Shown piece after piece: positions 27,363 through 39,872 of a stretch of 64,000 nucleotides of DNA (positions within the stretch are counted from its first letter, which is position 1; each line of letters starts with the position of its first letter). Source of the stretch: Hippasteria phrygiana (lineage: Eukaryota > Echinodermata > Asteroidea > Valvatida > Goniasteridae); the NCBI GenBank assembly GCA_037893225.1, contig JAZGUH010000713.1:310001-374000 (forward strand), written 5' to 3'. A program made the position numbers and the translations under genes. The notes below the pieces were generated by a model, which worked only from the letters and a program-made list of their open reading frames with translations, was not told the origin of the DNA and made no database searches.

Positions 27363-27566
27363 AACGCGTTCAGTTTAAACTGTCAATTTGCCCTGTTTTT
27401 TTAATGTGGCAACTTTTGTAGTAAAAATAGAAATCTTAACGTAAAAATCCTCATCTGAAAATGCATAACCTCCAATACAACCCCAATATGCATGCAAAGT
27501 CATAGGTAACTTTCCCATAGAAAGTGACTGAAGGAAAAAAACTACAGTTAAAAATGAACGTGTCTG
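27363..27566 (-). mobile_element. MITE-like element, ACACGTTCAT family, copy at 27.4 kb
   Basis: Bounded by ACGCGTTCAGTTTAAACTGTC and ACAGTTAAAAATGAACGTGT, an imperfect inverted pair. The interior matches the 23.5- and 40.6-kb copies in blocks (GCCACATT, GCATGCA, TCACTTTCTA). Confidence 0.55.
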
Positions 27567-28602
27567 TATTGTTTAAGATAACATACCGAATTCCGAATCT
27601 GCCAAGCCCGAATGATGTTTATCACTTCTCAGTAAAAGAAAGGTTCCTAAACCAGCAACTGATATCTCTATACACGAATTCACCAAAATGTGAATATCAT
27701 TTTGTTTTTTCCAAAACAAAACCTTCACTGGTACCAAGTTTTGGCTTCTGATGCAAGCCGATTCTTCGTTATCTTCCCGAAACTCCCTTTTTTTGCTGTA
27801 CCTACATCATGAGAACCAACCCCCCCCCCCCCCCCCCCCCCACACCCTTCGTATCACTCGCGTTCACCCGTCTCTTGGCTGCGTACGCGTAACGGGACCT
27901 GCACAGGCCAGTCCCCCTTGGCAAACCCATTACCTCCACACGGCGGCCACTCAGCTTCCTATTTGATATTCAATCCGGGTCTTCGGACATTGATTTTTAT
28001 TCTTCCACCCCGAGCGACCGCCGGGATATTTTTCTTCCAATCTCTGGTTTCGTAATGAAAACACAAAAAACGGGACACCCTAAAAATCCCCGTCCCTCAA
28101 AAAATTGCAACATATTTGGCCCTGGGATAGTATTGGCTTTTTCGTATCTGTTGCGTTCGATTGCGGGAAATTTCCAAGACGGCCTTTTGGTTTCGTAGGT
28201 TGTAACCCTCTTCTTTTTTCCCTTCATTTTTGTCATTCTCGAACCTGTGTGGACTCTAAATACGAGATGGTACTTGGGGGCAAACAATTAATTTCTACAC
28301 TCTCCGGAAATGTACGGCGGTGTTTTCTCTGCGTGTATTTTCCCAGGTGGGAGTGGCGGAGGTCGACGGTGCCTTGAACCTTTTACTTCCCCGTCATCTT
28401 TCACGACGTGATCATGATAGCAAATCAGAGCTTTGCAAGCTGGCATTGGCGATTGCTTTAATGTACTTGATCAGCATTAATCTTTGATACAGTTGTATAT
28501 TGTTTATTTCATTTTTTTATCAAGAAGTATTAAAAATCGATAATAATCATGCTCTACACTAAGCACGATAATATTTGACTGAACTTTTCCAAACTGCGAC
28601 TG

Positions 28603-28641
28603 CTGCTGCCGCCGCCGCCCCCGCCGTCTTCGCCGTTGTTT

Positions 28642-28673
<32 letters not shown>

Positions 28674-28690
28674 GCTGCTGCTGCTGCTGT
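28603..28690 (+). repeat. Trinucleotide repeat tract (CCG, GTT, CTG)
   Basis: Consecutive CCG-like, GTT and CTG triplets. The minus strand reads as a glutamine run followed by arginine inside a 91-codon frame, but nothing around it looks coding. Confidence 0.9.
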
Positions 28691-29040
28691 AGGGAAGGAT
28701 GACGAATAAATGTTTCAATTTTAAAGATAAAAAGGCTGCTAGCCATGAAGTAACGTTTCGTCACTGTTGTCTTCATCAACGAGCGAAGTCTTCAATTAGA
28801 AATTAAAACTAGACATTAAACAAAAATGTTCAAACCTGATTCCGGCTTTTCGGCCGAATGAATTCTTAAAAACGTCTTATTAAAAGAAGAATGGAGGCAT
28901 TTTCTATTCTTTTAAATATCAACGGCAATTTTATTACATAACTTCAAATTTGTGCCCAGGAAATGGACAATTTCTATATAGACTGGCATATGACGTAAAA
29001 CATGACAATGCACAGTATTTATCATCGTGGTTTCTGAGAA

Positions 29041-29106
29041 CGCGACCACAAATTAGCAGTTCGCGACCACAAATTAGCAGTTCGCGACCACAAATTAGCA
29101 GTTCGT
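29041..29106 (+). repeat. 21-bp tandem repeat, three copies
   Basis: Three nearly identical units with core CGCGACCACAAATTAGCAGTT, followed by a partial fourth (TTCGTGACC). Too short for a function call. Confidence 0.9.
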
Positions 29107-29654
29107 GACCCTGGCATAAAGTACGGTCTTTTTTAACACTTGCATTACTAAAACACTCTGAAATACTATAGCAACGAGCCCTGTCGAGACCGTAGGCCTA
29201 AAGAGAGTGAGACATTATTACGGAAATGCAATCACTAGAGTGTGGTACTCGTAGATTGACGATTGGTATTCGGGTAAGGGACTGCTAACAAATTACAGTA
29301 ATGGAACTTGAGGATCGGTTCCGTTGCTATGCATAATCATGACCAATTTACGAAGCACGTTTTTTTGTTTTTGTTTTTCATGGCGGTTTTTTTTAATTAG
29401 CTGGTTTGTACATCTATTCGCTCCGCACGTTTTGCCTTTTGGAAGATACTCCCTGCCGCAAGATAAATTGCGCGTGATTGTGGTAGAAAAAAAAAGCTAC
29501 AATAGAATAGCGTGACATTTGTCGACAGAGGGCGTGCTTTGCAGTGACTGGCTCGCTCGCTCGGCCCGCGTGAGCTGTTGTTGGATGAATCACTAGAGGG
29601 CGGCCTTGGAAGGATCGCGAATTGACGAAAATAGCACCGGTCTGCCAAATTCCA

Positions 29655-29815
29655 GGTTTGAAAGCGAGGATCTCAGTGCTAAGTAAACAACTAACTCATG
29701 AATGCTATGCTGCACGTTCGCTGCGCTGCCATTTATGGCGTGATTCATTCATGCATAAATGAACTTGTTGAATAGCACTGTTTTTGTTTAGCACTGAGAT
29801 CCTCGCTTTGAACCC
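29655..29815. mobile_element. 161-bp element with 28-bp inverted ends
   Basis: 29655-29682 and 29788-29815 are inverted repeats matching at 26 of 28 positions (core AAAGCGAGGATCTCAGTGCT). The interior, including TTATGGCGTGATTCATTCATG, recurs at 58341-58470, so this is a dispersed family. Confidence 0.7.
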
Positions 29816-29984
29816 GGAAGTGCGCAGACGGGGCTAATGCAAAATTCGTCTATTAGGGAACGCATCCATTCGTAGAAATGAATCTGTCTTTAAGAGATAA
29901 TTTTACCCAAAACCGCTATCTGGTCGATTTTCTATCTTTTTAGCCGCGGCGCATCGCAGACGGGGCTCTGTAAGCGCTTAGCGT

Positions 29985-30060
29985 TGTTCTTCTTGTGCCA
30001 AATTCGTCACGTGACAGTCACGTGTTCTTCTTCTTGCGCCAAATTCGTCACGTGACAGTT
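29985..30060 (+). repeat. Direct duplication carrying GTCACGTGAC palindromes
   Basis: Two imperfect copies of about 35 bases (CTTCTTGYGCCAAATTCGTC then ACGTGACAGT). Each ends in GTCACGTGAC (30006-30015 and 30048-30057), a bHLH E-box palindrome with CLEAR-type flanks. Confidence 0.6.
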
Positions 30061-30500
30061 TTCGTTGACGAAACTCTCACACACAACAAAGCCTATGAGA
30101 CCGCAGGCTGTACTGTGCCATGTGTCTATGACGAAACTGTCACACACGCAAGTCACTAACGACGCGGATCCTGCACGAATTCGTGCTTGTTTTTACGTTG
30201 AGGTAGCGATAAGCATGTAAATATTGAACTATGAGCTATTTCCTTTTCCATTTTCATTCTAAATCATCCCTGGCCAACTGCCATCGGAAAACGGCCCGAT
30301 GACTTGAAAATTTGCCGAATTGAAGAAATCGGAAATGGACAGATTTGGAAAAGTTGAAAAAGGGTGAAAAGGTAAAGAGCTGTGTGGCAATGGAAAGTTC
30401 GAAAATGACAAGAAGTCAAAAGCTTTAGAATAAAAGGCTTGCTGATTTAATTTTTTCCAAATTTTATTGCATTTGTATTTCTTTATTGCAGGCAAATGAC

Positions 30501-31029
30501 AGCGGCGGCGATTTCTCGTCAGGGTTGGGGGGGGGGGGGGGGGGGGGGGGGGGGAGGGGACGAAGGAAAAAGCGCACAACCAACAATAATTGTTAAACAT
30601 TTTGTACTCGGTGTCTCTTGTGTATCCTGGGGAATTTGTGAAAATGTGAGTTTGTATATGCCGGCAATCGTGGACCTAGGACAAAAGAATCCGGGCGTAG
30701 ACAAAGGGGTCCACGTTTGACCTAACGTCCACGATTGAAAATCGTGTACAAAACCAATGGGAGGCCTTCCGAAAAAGTTAGAGTATAAACAAAAGAGGAA
30801 CAATGGGAGGTCCACGATTGCACCCGTTTGCATGACTGTGTGTGCTGATCTGTGTGTATTCTGGTGCATTCTGGTGCATGTAAAAGCCAATGACCCATAA
30901 AATGTATATGACCATGGGGAAATCTTCTTTTTTGGGGGGGGGGACACTGCTATAGCCGTCCCCTCCCCCAAAAATATTAGGGGGGGGGGACATGTCCCCC
31001 CGTCCCCCCCCCCCCCGGGATCGTCGCCC
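30501..31029 (+). mobile_element. GC-ended element with long G and C runs, copy 1
   Basis: 529 bp beginning AGCGGCGGCGATTTCTCGTC and ending CCCGGGATCGTCGCCC, so the tips form an imperfect inverted repeat around CGRCGAT. A 28-base G run lies just inside the left end (30527-30554) and a 13-base C run inside the right end (31004-31016). ATGAC flanks both sides (30496-30500 and 31030-31034). Compared with copy 2 it has about 190 extra bases at 30648-30838. Open frames here are only polyproline/polyglycine artefacts. Confidence 0.75.
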
Positions 31030-31394
31030 ATGACGACTGATCTTAATTTTATTAAAACCCATTTTCAATGTGTTTTAATTGCACACGGCGTCGGTTTGGA
31101 AAATTGCTATACTTTAAAATTCTCCAATGACCGGACATAATTGTTTCGCAGATAAAAGAATAATTTCACCACCAAGAGTCGAAATATTTATTTCATCAAA
31201 CAACCAACAAGATCGTTTGTTGGAAATGTTGTCTCACTTGTACTATTCGAGATGTCTATAGATATCTTTATTTCCATCTGGACAAAATAATTTGTTTTAA
31301 TCGGTACGCGAAGATATTCTACTTTTAAGAAATATCAAAATTCCGTTGAATAAGATGGTTGGAAGTCAGGCTAGCACCGACAGTAGGCCTACCT

Positions 31395-31530
31395 CCATTC
31401 TGTACTTTTCACCTCTGTGACCCAGGTTCGAATCTCGCCTGGGGCCGACCTGTGGTTTGGGTTTTCAGTCCCCGCCTAGTTCCGTAGATTTTCCCTAGGA
31501 TATTATGCCGGGGTTTCCCCACCTCTAAAA
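31395..31530 (+). repeat. SINE-like fragment with Pol III B box
   Basis: GGTTCGAATCT at 31425-31435 matches a Pol III B box. It is followed by GGTTTGGGTTTTCAGTCCC and a run of TTTTCCC and GGGGTTTCCCC blocks, a tail type I associate with invertebrate tRNA-derived SINEs. The A box is not clear, so the copy is probably 5'-truncated or diverged. Confidence 0.5.
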
Positions 31531-33484
31531 CTGGAAGTTAATGAGTTCATTATCTTCTTTCCAACTTTTATTTATTTTATTTTTTTAAATTGTTTTTAGG
31601 CTTTCCAGCTACATCACCGCGTGTGCTTTTAAGGAATCATTAGTTTCATTCCCAAAACAAAAGTCATAAGAATAAAAAGAAAACAAATAGGAACTTTAAA
31701 CAAAATTAACATGCGAAATAATGTGGAAAACGTTTTGACGTTGTTGATGTAGGCCTTATCACTTTTTGTCCTGTTCAAAGCATGGGGTCACAATCTCTTA
31801 ATATCCGCAGCGCCGTATTCCCGCTGTTTAATTGTCGCTGTCAAGTTAAGTGAATTTCACTTCAAGTCTCCGAAGAACACCATAGAGGTCATTGGCACGA
31901 AGATATTAAAGCTCTTTTATCCCGTAGAGCTAGAGATGGAAAGAATAAAGGTCACCTTCTAAAGCAATTGGCGTCTTTTTTCAGACACATAAAGTTCTGA
32001 TCTTGAAGTCCATACACGCTTGTCTTTTAGCATTTTTTGGGACAACTTCAACATAATGTTCACAGACTACAGAATAGCATGCACCGGCGGTTTCGAATTG
32101 TCAGACGATTGTCTGCAAACTGCAAAGAGAAATCTCTGCATACTGCAGAGAAAAAATCTCTGAACACCTTTAATGGATTCGCGGAGCTTGTTCATGTGTT
32201 AACTTACAAAAGGTCTTGCAAACTTGTATCAATTTAATACAAATTATTCAGACATGAGAATTTTCAAATATTGTTTGCTCCGATAAATAAATCGGTGCAT
32301 TGTCAGACTAACTGCCACCGTACGATTTAATTTACGATGCTTTCGAGTAAAGGCCAATACAATTGCCTGTGGGAGTCGTAAAACTTTACAATTTGCGAAC
32401 GATTTATTTCTCGTCGCAAAACCAATCAGCGTGACTGGTTAATTCAATGTGGCTGAGGGGTGTATGGAGAAAAATTAATGGAGTCGATGGCTATTTTACG
32501 AGTGTCAAACTGTCAACATACTGTCGTGAAGCTGGCCAGATGCGAACTTGATAATCGGCAAATGTTTCCGTCGACAAAGTATTTTGTGAATGGGGAATAT
32601 TTTGAGAAAAACCACAACCTTATTCATTCTACAAAATGCATAATGTCAAAACAATCAACTTTCAGTAATCGTGTAATCTACTACCGTCGGGTTTTATTTA
32701 TTTATTTATTTTAATTGTATTTTTTTGTCTGGTAATGAAATGACTTTATCTCGAAAGCCCGAAGAACTCAGTGGAGAGAAGATTATAAAGAAAACGATGT
32801 TCCATTTTAGAGGTGGGTCTCATGAGAAAAAGCGCAATAAAATTCGGAGGGGAAGCCATTTAAAGAAAATGCAAACAAGCACATTTTGTTTGTTAAAGGA
32901 CATTATAATCCTTGAAAATTCCTTCTTAAAATTTTAAAGATCTTAACGAATTAAACAGCAAAATACAGAATGAATATTTTAAAGAAGAAATAATACTGTC
33001 CAAAAACACGACACTGAGTTGATTGCTGACCAATCTAGTAGGACGAAATGAACACACATTAATAACCACTATTGTTTTGGCATTTCTCACACAAATATAA
33101 GCGTTTGTAATTGTATAGTTCCTATAGCTAGGTCTTTTGGGGTTTTGTTCAAAAATTACCAAAGGTATAAGCTTTAGTTTTGACAACTGAAGCAGTGTAC
33201 ACAGGCGGCTTGGTACCGGGTATAGAATGTTTGTGTAAGCGGGTATCCCTTCCCGGACTTTTAATCATCAGGAGTATCTCTCGTCGTGATGATACACCCG
33301 AACGGTTTCAGGCTTGACCCAGTCAATTAGCGGGGGCTCTGTCGTCACTTTCCCCCATGCAGGTGCTCTCGCGATACCGCTGCTAGATACCCCGCCGGTA
33401 CAAAGACACGTTCATTAGTCGCCAAGGCCAACAAGGGCCCATCAGCCTGCGGGGCTTTGATTGAACTGGGGATTTTACTTAAGT
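31531..33484. other. Non-coding stretch, no gene seen
   Basis: AT-rich, with a small AGAGAAATCTCT palindromic patch near 32130. No coding signal. Confidence 0.55.
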
Positions 33485-34324
33485 GGATACTGCCCCTTGG
33501 GCACGGTATTTTACGGGAGACGTCGGGGTGTTGCAGCGGTTCTGGCAGCCAAATCGAACCAATACAAGGTGTTTGTGCAGTCAAGTATGACATAAACAAT
33601 AATCCACCAATTGATTGAAACTGCACAAACGGCGGCCAATGGCGTCATCCGGCCTGGTGACATTTTTTCCCCATATGGCGTCTTTCGTACGCAAGGAGTT
33701 AAGATCTTCAAGTCCTTCCGCGCAACACGGGTTTCTTTGTTTTTGTTTTGGCAGAATAAAAACCGACAAAGTCACGTCTTCCATCGTTCAACAATTAGAT
33801 CGCAAATACTTTCTGACTCTTGCACCGTCGTCGACTATTTGTCTGTATATAGTGAATGAAATGTAATCCCTTTTCATATTAAAAAATAATATTTATTTTA
33901 GCCAATGCACGAATACATCTTCAACTTGTAATTCATTTATTTATAAACAACACTTCCCTCATCCGTACCTCGAATATTTTTACAAGTTAAAGTTTCCGAA
34001 ATTTATGAACAGATTTGACAAGAGACGCAAGTTGGGTAGGCCTATTTGTGTCTGCCGATGCGAAAACTATATTTAGTAGCGTACTTGTTTTCATCGTTTT
34101 TTTTAACCCGTTGCGTACGGTTGACACAAATACGTGCGGATTGAAAATTGCCACCTGGCCGGTTGACGTCTATATGTGCCAATCTCTGCCTTTTCAATCC
34201 ATTATTGGGGTATTGTGTATGTTATGCTTGGCTGCACAAGTCTCTTGTTTCCGTTTCGCTTGGCTGCACAACCCGGCCTGGTGCCCCGGGTTCTCCCATG
34301 TAATGCCCGGTGGCAAGGGGTTTT
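33485..34324. repeat. Diverged inverted pair of a dispersed repeat
   Basis: 33485-33704 (minus) and 34101-34324 (plus) are homologous over about 220 bases at perhaps 70% identity. Anchors are TTGCGTACG, CACCTGGCCGG/CACCAGGCCGG, TTTCAATC and the GCTGCACAA region. The 396-bp spacer is unremarkable. Either two independent insertions head to head or an old foldback. Confidence 0.6.
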
Positions 34325-36742
34325 AAGAAAAGGAATCTAGACTCAAAGTTCAGGAGTTCCTGGATGTCAACACCCAACCTTGTTCCCCATGGTACGATCT
34401 TGCCGCGCCATGTTGTTTCCCACCATGCCTTGCGTGATCTTACATGAAGGAACGCGCATGTGCAAGCTGTGGAGTCAGGTCTATATCTGCCTGCAAAAAA
34501 AGAACAATTTCGAATTTAAGTTTGAATGAACTTTTCATGCTATTTAAGAGTACATCGCCTTACATCATTCACCCTGAATGTCCTTTCATGTTGGAGTTTA
34601 TAGCTAAGGAATCATTGGACAGAGTGGGAACGTGACCCCGGCAGGAGCAGCTGGGATTACACAGCGTTGTAGGTTTCTCATCTTACACAAACCCATGATC
34701 CCCACAAGACCACTCTCATTCGAAACATAGCATGAAACCAGCGGTATTTGGAGAGTAGCCGACGGCCATTAAATTCAACTGAACCAGGGTCAGGTGATGA
34801 AACTTTCGGGGAACTATTAAGAACCAGTAGTAAAGTTTAGGCCAATCAGTAAGTTCGTTGGACTATTGTACATGTAGTCAACTAGAGTAGGCATATTAGA
34901 GTAGGCATTTTGCTCCAAGATCAAGAGGAACTTGACCTTTAACTCCCTGTCAGAAAAGGTCATGGTCACTTATAACGTCGATTTAATACAGACCATTCGA
35001 GTCAAACTGGTTCTTATGGAGGTGTAGACCTTTTTCACTATTAAGCGTCTTCGTGGACCGCACAGTGTACTGATGCTCAGTGCAAGCGTGCTGCGTGCGC
35101 GTACGTGTTTAATCAGCTCCATACGATTCATGTACGATGATTACTTCAAGGCTGTCCACACGTGGTACTTTTGTTTACATATCTGGTCATGTGAGATAAA
35201 AGGTCTATATCTAGTGATGAAGAAGTAGGCCTAAGGCCGCATGAAAGTAAAATACTTCTGGTGATGATTTCCTTGTTCCTCTTTGAAACCAAACTTCTCT
35301 TTTAGAGTTAGACTCTTCACTGAGATGCCTTGTCCTCAAACTTCTCAACAAAATTATCTGGACTAGCTAAAGGAACGAACAGAACCGTTGGCTGCAGCCT
35401 GCGGGGCAACGTTTCAGTCAACACGGTCTGGTCATCGTAAATATTCTTAGAAACACTAATTCCCTCTACTCGGGAGAGGGCCTCTCGTATCCTCTCTAAT
35501 ACCGGTACCTTTCCATGCGACTCCCTCCATCAGCACAAAGTACACAAATGTTATTGCGTGAAAGTCGCACACTTTTGAACTACTGTTTAAATTGCTCAAT
35601 AGTACTGGCGGCCATTACGCAGAGTAGATTTTTTTTAGTTCATTTCAATAACAAGTACAAATTGTTTTTTCATACCGATGGCTTACAAACATCTGACATC
35701 CATATATATGGTGTCATGTTCAAGGCCTCCACAAGTTGGTCAGTCTATCGTTGGGCGCAAAAGGGGTTCAAAGTGTTCCTCGTTCCCTTCTCTCATACCC
35801 GAGACACATTGTGAAGCCTACATCGATCACTCAACGTTTTGGAAATCCTTTGATACTCCATACTCCGTGAAATTTGGTGGGAATTGGGCAGGGGGGCTTA
35901 ACTCACGGAGCTGCCGACGGAGACGAAACGTCGGCATAGCGATACTGATACAAACACGGATCATCGGATTGACCTCTCGCGTAACATGATCCTCGTTTCA
36001 TTAGCGCCAATAGTTTTAAAGAGACTGGATGTGACCATTGGAATATTCCTGCTAAAAATGACCTTAGGGTCATTTTTATAACATGTGATCTTTGCAAAAC
36101 CGTACTGTACATGATCACGTATTAAGTGAGTTTAGATACTCACTGCGAAAGGCAATGGTGCACGGGTAATTTGCATAAACTGTGACGTCACTGCGTGGGT
36201 ACTGTTGCTCCAACGTGTATTATATCTATTGCACCGTTAACGTGAAGCCTGCCGAATCATCCTGCTTTTGCAAGTTGGCAAGGGGATCTAAGTTTTCAAC
36301 ACGTTTCAGAACATTTTCCAACTGAGACTTGGATGAACATAGTTCTTTTTTTCTATGAACCGTTCTATCCCACTGGACCGTATAGTGTTCCAAGTTCTGC
36401 CAAAAGGAGATAAACTCAATAGGCCTATGTAAATCTTTAGATTTCCCTCCCTTATTGAAATGACAAGCTGTCACTTGTCTTTGATATGAAAGGTTTGGAG
36501 TTTTAAGAACCTTTTACGATTGTTACATTGAAATCTTTGATTAGTGGACAGCATTGCGTGCGAAAATGCACTTACAAATGTCAGGTAAACACTTCAATAC
36601 ATTTTTTCCATAATAAATACTGTCAAAAATGATGAGAACAATTTGTGAAGAAAATATAACTCAAGTAGGCCCTATTTAAGAAAGACTTTCCGTCGTCACT
36701 TCTCAAGAATGCATGCACTGCAACTAATGAAGTGGCAAATGC
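34325..36742. other. Non-coding stretch, no gene seen
   Basis: Short chance frames (up to about 100 codons) without recognisable domains. GACGAAACGTCGGC at about 35922 is a small imperfect palindrome. Confidence 0.55.
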
Positions 36743-37177
36743 TTGGGTTTGGAAGATACTGTTAAATACTTTAAAACCAAAATCCTGAGTGACTTTACAT
36801 CAACAGTGTTGCAGTCGTGGCCCGATCCGAGTACGATACCATACAGTGAAAAAGTGGACTTAAGTCCACTAGGAATTGAAACTAAAAAAAACGAGTTCAA
36901 ATCTGGACTTGGACTAGGATCAGGAATCGACTACAACAATGATCAACAAGACAGAGTATACAGTGAAAAAGTGGACTTAAGTCCACTAGGAATTGAAACC
37001 AAAAAAACCGAGTTCAAATCTGGACTTGGACTAGGATCAGGAATCGACTACAACAATGATCAACAAGACAGAGAGTCAGAGTACACAGGCGGGACCTCCA
37101 ATAATGCTATAGCCTTAGACGTCCGGTATCTAGTTCTGAGTGTACAGGCAGTATCGCAACGCCGGTGTCAAGTTTAA
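36743..37177 (+). other. Unrecognised ORF containing a duplicated 39-codon block
   Basis: An open frame of 144 codons whose centre is a 117-bp direct duplication (36841-36957 and 36958-37074). The copies differ at two bases, one silent and one Asn-to-Thr, and the unit is a multiple of three. The repeated peptide is hydrophilic, with core SGLGLGSGIDYNNDQQD. The listed 5' codon is not an ATG and I recognise no domain. It may be a coding exon of a repeat protein, or a chance open tandem duplication. No convincing splice sites bound it. Confidence 0.3.
36841..37074 (+). repeat. Tandem duplication, 117 bp x 2
   Basis: Two head-to-tail copies with two substitutions between them. This is the only long tandem repeat in the window, outside the DIRS element, that keeps an open reading frame through both copies. 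Confidence 0.95.
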
Positions 37178-37902
37178 AATTAATAGCCGCAAGGAGGGCA
37201 TCTAAGCTTGTGGTCTCTTGGCCTGGGCACGAAGTAAATTAGAAAAGCTTGACAATTTGCCCTAGATAGGAAAATGTCAGGGTAATCTGCCGTCATCCAG
37301 CGTAAAGGCTACCGTCATGATCATCGCAGTGATCTGTCATTGGCGTTTTGGATTTGAATGTGGTAGATCTGTGTGCCTTTAGGCTACCCTAATGAAGCAG
37401 TTCTTTGTTTTTGTTCGAAATAACTTGCTGCACCCATTGAGTGGCTCATGAACCTCAACCAAAATTACTGACAAATAGTCAGGTTCATCTGTTATGTTGG
37501 AACTCATTTCTGAATGTTGCAGCCATTATAATTATTCCCCAACTGATGGTCAGCTCTGTGACTACCGCCACTAACGATGTAGACACACTTATAATAAATT
37601 CCATTGTAAATTAATGACCTAATTGCTAACCCAATCAAGGTGAAAACAATGTAGACTCCACACGTAACAGAAGGCCAATTTCTTTTATCTCTGCTAGAAT
37701 TCTTCAAAAGATCTAAGATGAAGTCTTCAGGACTAAAGGAAACATTTCAGGTCAATGACCAAAATTTCGTTTACTGCTGCCCAGCAAGAGAATTTCAAAG
37801 AAAATGCGGAGATCGATTAGTTAAACATATTGGTATCATCAATCTGCTGATAAAAATACACACAATTTGAATGTGAAGATGGAATTTTTGCGTGCGGGAT
37901 GA

Positions 37903-38093
37903 TGTAAATGAGAACAGGGATTTTCTCTCGTTTGCCCTTTTTCGACGTACGGTAATATATGAAGCACTGTATGCTCAATTCCGAGAGCCTGATGTGATTT
38001 TTTTCACACAGGCTCTCGGAAAGTACTGAGCATACAGTGATTCATATATTACGTCGGAAAAGGGCAAAAGAGAAAATCTCTGTTCTAATTTAC
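37903..38093. repeat. Large hairpin made of two inverted SINE tails
   Basis: Arms of about 90 bases (37903-37993 and 38004-38093), close to 90% complementary with a loop of about 10 bases. The right arm contains the same tail as the SINE at 55.9 kb. The structure is a near-perfect cruciform or foldback. Confidence 0.85.
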
Positions 38094-39872
38094 ACACAGT
38101 TTGTGTTTCAAGTTGTGTCATATCAGCGCCATAAACCATAGGCCTATACAGCTCCGCAATTACTTATTATATCTTCGTGCCAAAATGGCAGACGGTTAAA
38201 ACGTCGAGGTCAATAAATCGGTCAATAAATGCACCGCTAGTTGCGTCTTCAAATACATGCATAGAGCGAATAAAGAAATTCGTGTGCCACTGTAGAATCT
38301 TTCATCCCAGCATGTGTTTTCTTCCTCCATGCATGATCCGAGAAAGTGCCAAAACTAGCCAGCCGAACACAGGGGCAATATTCAGTGGCCTATACACAAG
38401 GTGCAGTTATTTCCCGAGAACAAGGTTGAGTGATAATAGCACCATAATTGTCCACCGAACTTTACTATCTACGGTAGACGAGGCCGAGAAATTCGGCTGT
38501 GTTTCCGGTTGGTTGCTGATCGAACGCAGCAGGGATTGGTAATCAGCAAGATAATATCCGAGTGGTCATCGTAAAGATTCACACGACGCCATCTCATATA
38601 ATTACTATAAGGACAGCACATATACAGCTTTTCCACTTTAGTGCCCGCCCGAGCAAAATCTATGGTAGGTCTAAATTGTCATGATGACTGTTGTTATGTA
38701 TTAAAGCTTCCGCTTCGCCACGAGAAAATAGTGGCAAACGGTCCTTTTTAACAGTGATCTGTCCACGTACGTCCGTATGCGCTTATTTCTGTTGCTGAAA
38801 TCGAAATCAGCCAAATCGTTTTATTGTGATTTCTTTTTTTTTTTGGGGGGGGGTCTCGATTTTCTCTAAGATGACAGCATTTCAGACGGAAAAATTTCAT
38901 GCGCCAGATGTAACTAAAATCTGATATTTGATCCATCTGAGATGATTCGAATTTCCTCTCTTCATATCGTCTCAAGTGTCACAAGAACCATAGTTAAGTT
39001 TTCATGCAATCTGATAATTGTTCAGAGTGCGCAATTTACTTGAGTAATGTTTAAATTACTTCAGCCTCCCCCCCCCCCCCCCCACTTTAGGAGTAAACTA
39101 AATTCTTCATCAACTCCTCGTCGTGTATCTATTAACTCCGCGAGACAATGAACCCGACCGGGCAAGTTTCATGTCAACACTGCTGCAAAATTCATCTGAC
39201 TTATTACATCCCCTTAAGGCACAACAGACGTGTGCATGCTAAATATAAATACCACATTATTATTAGAATCCCCTTACAGCAAGATAGCTTTATTTTACAC
39301 TGACCAGAGACATTCTGGAATGATCGCGACATCTAGAGGCACTGTTAATGTAACCTCAAATGAACCAATGTAGTTAACGTTATATTCTTTCCGAGCTTTG
39401 AATGTAGCCCCAACCATAGAGCTGTTCCTTGCTCTATGCCCCAACCCTGTACCTATAATATGGAACCCGAGCAATAATAAACAAAGTTGTGTACAGCCAA
39501 GTTAGTCAGCTTGATACAGATAAATATTAATTAAATGTAGCACTTTAAAGACTATTACTAACTACAGAATTTAAAATATGGCACAAGCTTTCGTAGCTAC
39601 AGCTCCGAGTTCATTAGAGTGTAGTGAAGAGGGACAACCCACGGTTAATATACTGTCTGAGAGAAAAGTGTAAATCATTAGTTAATACAGACCCAGCCCT
39701 TTACATTGCCCGAGCCTTTAATTAATCAGAGATTTATTTTCTAGGAAAACTTCCTGACTTAAGGTTTTCTTTTCATGTAAACTGTCGGGCCAATTTTGGG
39801 CTTGATTGTATATAATCAGGCTTCCATTGCCTTATTTCAGGCTCTGGACAAAAACCCCAACATCTCTGCTAT

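Larger units (their letters stand above)
23949..28602. other. Non-coding stretch, no gene seen
   Basis: Includes the 27.4-kb MITE-like copy and a 22-base C run (27820-27841). The GC-richer 25.6-26.1 kb segment has no long frame. Confidence 0.55.

Noticed and set aside
28504..28779. 91-codon frame with a glutamine run
   Set aside because: A triplet microsatellite read in one frame; no conserved sequence on either side.
30259..31068. Several proline- or glycine-rich open frames
   Set aside because: They arise from G and C runs of the GC-ended element; the same happens at 43.8-44.1 kb.
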